Positions 52,778 through 61,300 of a DNA stretch of 64,000 nt are shown one piece after another. Location: assembly GCA_050011195.1 (NCBI GenBank), contig JBEKJO010000019.1, positions 1 to 64,000 of the forward strand, given 5' to 3'. Position 1 is the first letter of the stretch; the number at the start of each line of letters is the position of its first letter. The notes beneath the pieces were generated by a model. That model searched no databases. It was not told where the DNA came from and saw only the letters and a list, made by a program, of their open reading frames with translations. The position numbers were made by a program, and so were the translations under genes. The DNA comes from PALSA-1440 sp050011195 (lineage in GTDB: Bacteria > Verrucomicrobiota > Verrucomicrobiia > Limisphaerales > UBA8199).

Positions 52778-52960
52778 CTGGAAAACGTGGACATCCAGGC
52801 CCAGAGCGGTTTTACCATCCGGCATACTCAAGGTCTCCTATGCAACAACGTAAAGCTCAACGGCAGCCTCCTCACCGCCCCGGGCAGCCCGGAAACCTCC
52901 GATAACGCCGCGGCCCCGCCCCTCAGCAGGCTAATAAAGGCCCCGACCGCCAATTATAAA
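52778..52960 (+). pseudogene. Decayed duplicate of the GH28 3' end
   Basis: From CTGGAAAACGTGGACATCC onwards the sequence repeats 52352-52531 with about 90% identity, including LENVDIQAQSGFTIRHTQGL. Small indels after SDNA-type codons shift the frame, and the original stop is lost. There is no GH28 catalytic region, so it cannot be functional. It is probably left over from a tandem duplication of a GH28 gene that later lost its 5' part. Confidence 0.85.
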
Positions 52961-53241
52961 GTCGCGGCCCCCGGGCATCTTCCCTGCCCTGCCCCCATCC
53001 AGCCGCAAACTTTCCAGATCAACTGCTTTTTCAAGGCCGCCCCCTCTAACCATAATTGGTAATAGGCAAGACCCGCGCTTTCGCTATGATTGCCGATGCT
53101 CGGTGCCTTCAGGGCCTGCGCAAGCGCAAGGGCTGGACGCCGTCAGGCGCATCGCGCGGCCACCCAGTGTGGCTGCCCCAGGGCGCAAAAAAACGCGGGC
53201 CGGGCGTAGACGAATAAACTAAATCAACCCAAGAAAAACAA
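52961..53241. other. Non-coding region upstream of the autotransporter-repeat gene
   Basis: It holds the second copy of the 22-bp motif (53044-53065). A weak ribosome-binding purine stretch (AAGAAAAACAA) lies just before the start at 53242. No gene is recognised. Confidence 0.4.
53044..53065. promoter_or_regulatory. 22-bp repeat motif, copy 2
   Basis: CTCTAACCA-TA-ATTGGTAATAG, 177 bp before the autotransporter-repeat gene. See copy 1 at 50843-50864. Confidence 0.55.
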
Positions 53242-56200
53242 ATGAAAATGAAACTGTATGCAACGTTAGCGGGTGTCTCTCGAACCGTGTGCCATGCCGG
53301 CGCATTCCTGGCTTTGAGCCTCCTGGCCACTCACGCCGCGCTTGTCACCAATCTAGACAATGGTACTAGTCTCTACCTTGGCGGTGCCTGGGCGGGGATC
53401 GCGATCCCACAGCCCACCGATGTCGCGGTGTGGAACAACCTCAGCACCAGCGCCACGGCCGAACTATTGGGCGCAAATTGCTCTTGGGGGGAAATTCAGA
53501 TTCTTGATCCCCAGGTTCCCATAACCATCAGCGCGGGCAACACCCTGACCCTCAACGCCCCCAGCGGCACCGGCATTGACATGAGCGCGGCATCGCAGAA
53601 CCTGATCCTCAACTGCCCGGTGGTCTTGGCTGCGAATCAGAATTGGAATGTGGCCAACAACATGACACTTACCAACGGCGGCGCGATTGGCATTCTCACC
53701 TTGAACGGACAGGGCACAACCAGCCTGGGCGTCGCCAATACCTACTCCGCAGGCACGGTGCTCAACAGCGGCATTGTGGTGCCCTGTAACGCCACCAGTT
53801 TCGGCGCCGCCGCCGCACTGGTGACCTGCAATGGCGGAACAATACAGAACGCCGTTCTTGCATCCGGCGGCATCATCGCAAACCCGTTCACTGTCAGCGC
53901 CAACAGCACCCTCGTGATCGACATGTTTAGCCGGGCTTCTACTTCCTTTGTCCTTGATGGTCCTTGGGCCGGCCCCGGCACCATTCTGGTTACCAATATG
54001 GTCAGCGGTGACACTTTGACTTTTGGAGGAAACGCCGGCGCCAGCCCCAATTTCAACGCTACGATTATTTTTGTTGACAATGGGGTCACGGCCCCTGCCG
54101 GCACTTTGCGCCTTAACAATGGTGGCACTCCCGGCAATTGCGTCGGCAATCCCAATCTGCGCGTCAATTTGGGAGGAACAAGTCCCGGATCAGCAGGTTC
54201 AACCGTCATCTTCTACAACCGCGATGCCACGACGACTTCCTTGGGAGAATTGACGGGCGGGCCGGGAACAGTGCTCGAGGGGCAGAGCAGCGGGAGCGGC
54301 ACCGAAATTTGGAGCATTGGCGACGCAAACAACTTTACGTTTGCCGGGACAATCAAGAACAGCTCAAGCAGCCAGGTTGTCGCTCTGACCAAAGTCGGCG
54401 CCGGCACCTTTACTTTGACCGGCACCAACACCTTCACGGGTGCGGTAACGATTAGCGCCGGGACATTGCAAGTCGGGGATGGCGGCGCGGATGGAGTATT
54501 GGGCGGCGGCACCATTCAAAACAGCGGTTCCTTGGTTTTTAACCGGCCGGACACTTATACAGTCACCAATAATATACAAGGTTCCGGTACCGTGACCATT
54601 CAAGCCGGAGGCACCCAATACTATGGCGGCACCAACTCATCCTCCGGCACCACGTTTATCAGCCCCGGGGCCAGCCTGATTCTGAGCAACAACACCCTGG
54701 GCACGACCGGCGCGTTGTCCTGCCCGATTTCCGTTGCCACTGGTGCGACGCTTGATGTGTCTCAAGTTCCCACCTTCACCTTGAGTCAGACCTTGTCCGG
54801 CTCCGGCACCGTCACTGGCTTGCTGGCGGCCGCCAGCGCCAACATCAGCCCGGGCACCTCCCTCGCCGCCGGCACACTCACTTTTACCAACACAACCCTG
54901 GCTGAATCGGGGGGCGTCAATCATACAATGAAATTGACCGGTCCCAGCGGCCCGAACGACCTCATTGTCATCAATGGCAGCTTGAACGTCTCTGGAGCGA
55001 ATAATACCTTCACTATTAACCCCCTTGGCTCCTATATCCCCAGCGGCACGTACCGTCTGCTCACGTACAGCGGCACGCTCACCGGCTTCGCCAACTTTGC
55101 GGCCCCCACTGTGACTGGTGGCGCCACCGGTTACCTCACCAATCCATCCGGCGAAATCGACATCGTCATCACTCCGGCTTCGCGTGGCTCGACGAATTTG
55201 ACATGGGTTGGTGGCGGGCTGGACAACTGGGATACCACCTCCTACGAATGGGTTAATGGAGCGAACTCCTTTGCTTTCCAGAGCGGTGACAGCGTGCGCT
55301 TCGACCAAACCGGCGCCGCGAATCCGACAGTCAATTTGCCCGGGTTCGTGACGCCAGCCTCAGTGGTCGTGAGCAATACGACCGCCGCTTACACTTTTCA
55401 GGGCGCTGGCGGTATCAACGGGTCAACTGGATTGATCAAAACAAATTCGGGAACACTCACTGTGTTGACCACCAACGGTTACACCGGACCCACCATCATC
55501 GGCGGCGGCACGCTCTCCGTCTCGACTTTGGGCAATAGCTTAACGACTTCGGGAATTGGCGCGGCCAACAGTGATCCAACCAACCTGGTGTTTTTTGGAA
55601 CCACCTTGGCCTACACCGGCCCCGGCGCAACCACCGACCACGGTGCCACCTTGAATGGTAGCGGCGGAATCTTTGACGTGGCCGGCGGCACGACGCTCAC
55701 ACTCGCTGGCACCATCACTGGCCCTGGCGCTCTCATTCTCACTGATACCGGCACCTTGACCCTGCCCAATCCCAATACTTATACCGGCGGCACCATCCTC
55801 AGCAACGGCGTGCTGGCCTTGGGGTCCGACTTGGCCAACAACAATGGGGCCGGCTTCAGTGCCCTCGGAGCCACCACCAACCCGGTTACATTCTACGGCG
55901 GCACCCTTCAGTTGTATGGCTACAATACGTCGCCCGGCTATTCGCACAACACCCTCTACAATCCGTTGATCGTTCCGGCTGGCCAGACCGGAACGTTGAT
56001 TATGTTCCCTCGCGGACCCGCCAACAGCGGATCCGCCGCGGGTTTGCAAAGCAGCCTGACGGGCGGCGGCACCTTGAACCTGGAGGTTGACTATGTGCGC
56101 GACGACCTGAGCGGCAACTGGTCCGCTTTTACGGGGACGATTAACGCATCCGTCGCACCCCTCGCGGCAACTTCCGGCTCGGGCGAAATGCGCATCAACA

Positions 56201-57210
56201 ACAACTACGGTTACACCAATGCCACGATCAACCTGAACGACGGGGTCATTCTGGATAACGGCACCACTAGGACCTACAGCACCAATGACATCGGCGCGTT
56301 GACGGGAACCAGCGCGTCCACTGTGGGCCCCGGCACTACTAGCGGCGCGTACCCGACTTACCGCGTCGGCTGGAATAACCAGCCGGCAACGTTTAACGGC
56401 ACCATCGCCGACGACACTTCAACGACCATCATCAAGGTTGGCACTGGCACATGGACCTTGGCCGGGTACAACATCTACACCGGTCCGACGTACATCAACC
56501 AAGGCACGCTTGCCATAAACAGTCTTGCCAGCTACGTCATCAAGATCGCTGCCGGCGCCACCCTCGATGTTACCGCCATCGGCGGGGGCACGTTAACCCT
56601 CAATTACGGTCAAACCCTCGGCGGCAACGGAACACTTTCGGGAAGCCTTAGCACCAGTAGCGGAAGCATCCTTGCTCCAGCCGACCCCATCGGCAAGCTT
56701 ACGGTCACTGGCCCCGTTACGCTTGGCGGAAACATAGTGATGGAAGTCGATACCGCCAACGGGGCAATCACCAACGACACCTTGGTCGCCCCGACCATCG
56801 CACTCGGCGGTACTCTCACCGTGGAAAACGTCGGCCCGCCGCTTCAAATCGGCGACTCGTTCAAACTGTTTAGTGGCACGTTGTCCGGCAGTTTTGCTAC
56901 ACTCGATTTGGGTTACTACACTTGGAACACGAGTGGACTGCTGCCGGGCGGCAACGGCATCATCACGGTCACCGGCTTCTTGCCGCCGCCGACCTTTGGG
57001 GTCACGACGAGCGCGGGGAATATCGTTTTGAGTTCCTCGGGCGGCGTGCCCGGTGGGCCCTTAAGTATCCTCACCACGACCAATATTTCACCGCCGGTGA
57101 CCTGGACGACGGTTACGAACGATGTGTTTGCCGGCGACGGCACTTACTCTTTGACCATTCCGATTAATACCGCAATTGCTCAACAGTTTTACGCCCTTCA
57201 GCACTTTTAG
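53242..57210 (+). CDS. Autotransporter-associated beta-strand repeat protein
   Basis: 1322 residues. A signal peptide (AFLALSLLATHAA) is followed by a conserved N-terminal module (DVAVWNNLSTSATAELLGAN, WGEIQILDPQVPITISAGN) shared with the giant gene at 58400. Many repeats of the type FTLTGTNTFTGAVTISAGTL and LTLPNPNTYTGGTILSNGVL follow. The last 100 residues are PPPTFGVTTSAGNIVLSSSG and QFYALQHF, a Verrucomicrobial end domain. No barrel or catalytic domain is seen. It is probably a secreted adhesive or stalk protein. The pseudopilin gene follows behind a strong terminator. Confidence 0.82.
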   Translation: MKMKLYATLAGVSRTVCHAGAFLALSLLATHAALVTNLDNGTSLYLGGAWAGIAIPQPTDVAVWNNLSTSATAELLGANCSWGEIQILDPQVPITISAGNTLTLNAPSGTGIDMSAASQNLILNCPVVLAANQNWNVANNMTLTNGGAIGILTLNGQGTTSLGVANTYSAGTVLNSGIVVPCNATSFGAAAALVTCNGGTIQNAVLASGGIIANPFTVSANSTLVIDMFSRASTSFVLDGPWAGPGTILVTNMVSGDTLTFGGNAGASPNFNATIIFVDNGVTAPAGTLRLNNGGTPGNCVGNPNLRVNLGGTSPGSAGSTVIFYNRDATTTSLGELTGGPGTVLEGQSSGSGTEIWSIGDANNFTFAGTIKNSSSSQVVALTKVGAGTFTLTGTNTFTGAVTISAGTLQVGDGGADGVLGGGTIQNSGSLVFNRPDTYTVTNNIQGSGTVTIQAGGTQYYGGTNSSSGTTFISPGASLILSNNTLGTTGALSCPISVATGATLDVSQVPTFTLSQTLSGSGTVTGLLAAASANISPGTSLAAGTLTFTNTTLAESGGVNHTMKLTGPSGPNDLIVINGSLNVSGANNTFTINPLGSYIPSGTYRLLTYSGTLTGFANFAAPTVTGGATGYLTNPSGEIDIVITPASRGSTNLTWVGGGLDNWDTTSYEWVNGANSFAFQSGDSVRFDQTGAANPTVNLPGFVTPASVVVSNTTAAYTFQGAGGINGSTGLIKTNSGTLTVLTTNGYTGPTIIGGGTLSVSTLGNSLTTSGIGAANSDPTNLVFFGTTLAYTGPGATTDHGATLNGSGGIFDVAGGTTLTLAGTITGPGALILTDTGTLTLPNPNTYTGGTILSNGVLALGSDLANNNGAGFSALGATTNPVTFYGGTLQLYGYNTSPGYSHNTLYNPLIVPAGQTGTLIMFPRGPANSGSAAGLQSSLTGGGTLNLEVDYVRDDLSGNWSAFTGTINASVAPLAATSGSGEMRINNNYGYTNATINLNDGVILDNGTTRTYSTNDIGALTGTSASTVGPGTTSGAYPTYRVGWNNQPATFNGTIADDTSTTIIKVGTGTWTLAGYNIYTGPTYINQGTLAINSLASYVIKIAAGATLDVTAIGGGTLTLNYGQTLGGNGTLSGSLSTSSGSILAPADPIGKLTVTGPVTLGGNIVMEVDTANGAITNDTLVAPTIALGGTLTVENVGPPLQIGDSFKLFSGTLSGSFATLDLGYYTWNTSGLLPGGNGIITVTGFLPPPTFGVTTSAGNIVLSSSGGVPGGPLSILTTTNISPPVTWTTVTNDVFAGDGTYSLTIPINTAIAQQFYALQHF

Positions 57211-57232
57211 TTTGTGGGCGGAACCCGATTCA

Positions 57233-57265
57233 GCCGGCGTGGAAGGCCGAATCTTCCACGCCGGC
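57233..57265 (+). terminator. Strong hairpin terminator after the autotransporter-repeat gene
   Basis: GCCGGCGTGGAAG and CTTCCACGCCGGC are perfect 13-bp arms around a 7-base loop, followed by CTTTA. The U tract is short, but the stem is very stable. Confidence 0.7.
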
Positions 57266-57277
57266 CTTTAACAGAAT

Positions 57278-58153
57278 ATGAAACTGAAAAAGACAAGCAT
57301 GTCCGGCCCGTGCGGCCGCGGGTTCACGCTCATTGAACTGCTGGTGGTGATCGCCATCATTGCGATCCTTGCCGCCCTGCTGTTGCCCGCGCTCAGCCGG
57401 GCTAAAGCGAAAGCCACCACCTGCGCCTGTCTGAGCAATCAAAAACAACTGGCCCTCGCCTGGATGATGTATGCTGACGATAACAATGACCGGATGGTCG
57501 GCCTCAGCACCTACCCGCTCAGCCCGATGAATTGGCGCACCCAGACCAGTGATGTTTTGGTCTCCGTCCCGGCTGGATTCTCTGCTCAACAGACGATAAT
57601 TTACAAAGTCGAGATGGGATACAAGCAACCCTCGCCCGAATATGCCGGACCGCTGTGGAAATACGCGCCCAACCCCGACATCGTGCACTGTCCCGGCGAC
57701 ACGCGTGCCCTGATGCCCGTCGGCGGCGGGTTTTGCTGGGACAGCTACTCCGGCGTGAACGGCCTTAATGGCGAAAGCGCGCCGTACCTTTTGAAGCGAA
57801 CCGAGCTTTTGCATCCGAGTGACCGGTTTATCTGGGCGGAGGGCGGTGATCTTCGCGGCGAAAATATAGGTTCTTGGCAGATGGCGAACTTCGGAACACC
57901 GGCCCTCGGGTTTACCGACGCTCAATTTGGGGATTCACCGGCGGCTTTCCATGGGAAGACTTCGGCCAGTTTCAGCTACACCGATGGTCACTCGGACTTG
58001 CGTAAATGGTTGGACGCAACCACCCTCGCCTATGCCCTCAGCACAGATATTACCAAGGATTCCAGCTCCCCGGAAAAAAGCGCCGCCCAGTCCGGCAGCA
58101 AACGAGATCAACCCTGGGTTGGCAGTCATTATCCAACTGTGGACAACCCGTGA
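57278..58153 (+). CDS. Type II secretion pseudopilin-like protein
   Basis: 291 residues. The prepilin N-terminus is clear: the GFTLIELLVVIAIIAILAAL cleavage/methylation segment (residues 15-34) and LLPALSRAKAKATTCACLSN, then YADDNNDRM and a globular C-terminal domain with the HSDLRKW end (H-x-x-D type). Verrucomicrobiota have many such proteins beside secreted enzymes. They could be minor pseudopilins or substrates of a general secretion pathway. The gene is isolated by terminators on both sides. Confidence 0.88.
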   Translation: MKLKKTSMSGPCGRGFTLIELLVVIAIIAILAALLLPALSRAKAKATTCACLSNQKQLALAWMMYADDNNDRMVGLSTYPLSPMNWRTQTSDVLVSVPAGFSAQQTIIYKVEMGYKQPSPEYAGPLWKYAPNPDIVHCPGDTRALMPVGGGFCWDSYSGVNGLNGESAPYLLKRTELLHPSDRFIWAEGGDLRGENIGSWQMANFGTPALGFTDAQFGDSPAAFHGKTSASFSYTDGHSDLRKWLDATTLAYALSTDITKDSSSPEKSAAQSGSKRDQPWVGSHYPTVDNP

Positions 58154-58316
58154 GCGACACGGCGCCAGCTTGAATGCAGGTCGCAACTTCAGGCTCCTCT
58201 CGACTCACCCCGCGCCGCCAGTCCGAATAATGACCGGCTCGGGTCTTACACCGCTGGCATCATCAATTGCGGCGGCCCCCTCGGTTTCATTCTCTCGGCG
58301 CAGTAATCCGTCTTCA

Positions 58317-58346
58317 AAAACGTCCCGCAAAAAAGCAGGACGTTTT
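58317..58346 (+). terminator. Rho-independent terminator after the pseudopilin gene
   Basis: AAAACGTCC (58317-58325) and GGACGTTTT (58338-58346) are inverted arms and the sequence continues CTTATG. It could work in both directions. Confidence 0.7.
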
Positions 58347-58399
58347 CTTATGACATTTTGTTGTGCCTGCGCGGCGGCAATGAACACGCAATTCGCAAA

Positions 58400-61300
58400 A
58401 TGACGGAATTCTTCAGACCCGCCCGGCTTTCTGCCGTGGGATTCTGTCTTTGTTTGTCAACGCGCGCCGCGACCATCTTCAAAGCCGATAATGCGAGCAA
58501 TCTCAATCTCGCCACCTCCTGGAGCAATAATGTGGCGCCCGGCGCGTCCGACATTGCCACCTGGAATCATCTGGTGGTCAACAACACGAATTCCGCCTTG
58601 GGCGCAAATTTGAATTGGTCGGGAATTAAAATCCTTGATCCGGCGGGCCCGATAACCTTCGCGGCGGGAAACACGCTGACCAATGGCGCGGCGGGCATTG
58701 ATTTGAGCCTGGCGGCGAACAGTTTGACCCTTAGCAATAATGTGGTTCTAAACGCGAATCAAACCTGGAACGTGACCAATGGCCAAACGCTCACCGTCGC
58801 CGGTGTGGTTTCCGGCGCGCACGTGCTGACCATCACGAACAGCGGCACCGTTATTTTAGGCGCTGCCAACACTTATTCCGCGGGAATGGTTATCAGTAAT
58901 GGGATTGTGCAACCGAATACGGTCAGCAGCTTCGGCGCCGGAACCGTGACTAATAGCGGAGGCACATTGCGTTTAAGCGGGTTCCCCGCCACCGGCATTA
59001 TGTCCAATGCGTTTTACGTCACCGGGACGTCCCTCATAGACATGGCTGGCGGAACCGTAGCGTATAATCTCAACGGAGCCTGGTCGGGCAACGGCACCAT
59101 TCTAATTACCAACGATACGGGGAGCGGTTCCACCCTGACTTTTGGCGGTGGCACTGGCGGCAACATGGCAAATTTCACCGGTGCGATAAATGTCATCAGT
59201 ACCAATGCTGCAAGAAAGATCAGCGCCGGTAATGTGCGGTTCAATAACATGTCAACCGAAAACAACAACGGCAGCGCCAGTGCGAGTTTCAACCTCGGAA
59301 CCGGCGCGATCAATTTACAGAACCGTAATTCGGGGACAATCAGTCTGGGGGAATTGACCGGCGGTCCGGCGACTTCCCTGGATGGGAACAGTGGCGGCGG
59401 TGGCACAACGGTCTGGAGCATCGGCGGCAAAAACACCAGCACGACTTTTGCTGGAACCATTAAAGACCATACCACCGCTCAGTTTTCAGCCGTCACCAAA
59501 GTCGGCACGGGCACGCTGACGTTGAGCGGCAACAATACCTATTCCGGCCCGACCACCATCAGTGCCGGCGTGTTGCAAATTGGCGATGGTGTCACCAGCG
59601 GTGCGGGAACACTCGGAACCGGCGAAGCCACAAATTCAACCGTTGGAACGGTCGTCAAAAATAATTCCATTCTGATTTTTGCGCGACCGGACGCCGTGAC
59701 GGTCAGCAACGTCATCAACGGCAGCGGCAACCTGGTCCAGGCGGGTTCCAATGTTTTAACCCTCTCTGCGACCAACGGTTATGCCGGCTCAACAACGGTG
59801 ACCAACAACGGAACGATATTGATCGGCACGACGGGGGCAATCCCCAACGGAACAGCGCTGATTCTCGGCGGTGGCGGAACGGCGGGAACCTTGGATTTGT
59901 CTGGAAACGCGGTTCAAATCGGCGCGTTAAGTCAAGGCGCTGGCTCCAGCGGCGCAACCATCGGCAACAGCGCCGCTGCTCCGGCGGTTTTTATTTTCAG
60001 CGGTGCCGGTTCCCCGGCGTTCTCCGGCTCGATTCAAGACACATTGCCCGGCGGCAGCAGCACGGTTGCGCTGACCATTCAGGGCGGGAAATTAACGTTG
60101 AACAGTGCGAACACCTATTCTGGCGCGACAACCATCAGCGGCGGGACGCTCGCATTGGGCGCGGGCGGATCAATCTCCAATACGGCGGCAATTGTTTTGA
60201 GCAGCGCGTCTTCGATTTTTGATGTTTCGGCAATCAACGGATTCGGTTTGTCCGGCGGCCAGACATTTTCAGGCATCGGCGCTGTGAACGGAAATCTTTC
60301 CGCCGCCAATAATTTGATTTCTCCCGCGACGAACGGCACGGTCGGCACGTTGACTTTCAGCAACAACCTCGCCTTGAACGGCGGCAACACAATCGTCTTC
60401 GACCTTTCCACAACTCCGGCTTCCGGCAACGACCAGATTGTTGTCGCCGGCGCGCTGACTTTGAGCGGCGTGAACACGCTGCAAATAAATCCGTTGGGCG
60501 GCACGTTGGTAAGTGGCGCATACAAATTGATCAAGTTCGGAAGTCTGGGTTCCGGCGGAGCGGCGAATTTTCAACTGGGCGGATTCTTCGGCAACGGAGT
60601 AGAAGCGGCGATCAACGTGACGGCCACGGAAGTGAATTTGGTTGTCAGCCCGGGCGTGGGCAGTTTGCTCGTCTGGCAGGGCGACGGTTCGGCCAATCTT
60701 TGGGACACTACCAGCAGCAACTGGCTTTTGGGCGGCAACTTGGTGGATTTTGGAAACGGGGATTTTGCGGTTTTCAACGACACCTCGACCAACACCGTCG
60801 TGAACCTCACCGGCTCGTTGCAACCGGTTTCGGTCACGGTGAACGCGACAAATAATTACACCTTCACCGGCGCGGGAGCCATTTCCGGGGCGCTGGCTGT
60901 GACCAAAACCAACAGCGGAACATGGATCGTTTTGACGACCAATGTGTACAGCGGCGTGACGACCATCGCGCAAGGAACCGTGCAACTGGGCAACGGCATT
61001 TGCTCCGGCACGCTGGGCGGCAGTGCAATTGTGGACAACGGACTTTTGCTGATGCAACAGCCGAACAGCAGCGCGCTGGGCAACACCATCAGCGGCACGG
61101 GACGGGTGCTTCAAGCCGGTCTTGGCGCGGTCACTCTCACCGCTAGCAATTCTTACAGCGGCGGCACGACCATCAACAGCGCAACGATGTTACAAATTGG
61201 CAACGGCGGCACGGTGGGTTTCGGCAGCGTCTTCAACAACGGAACGCTGAATTTCACCGGTTCGGGAAACAGCACGGTCAATAGTTTTATCAGCGGCAAC

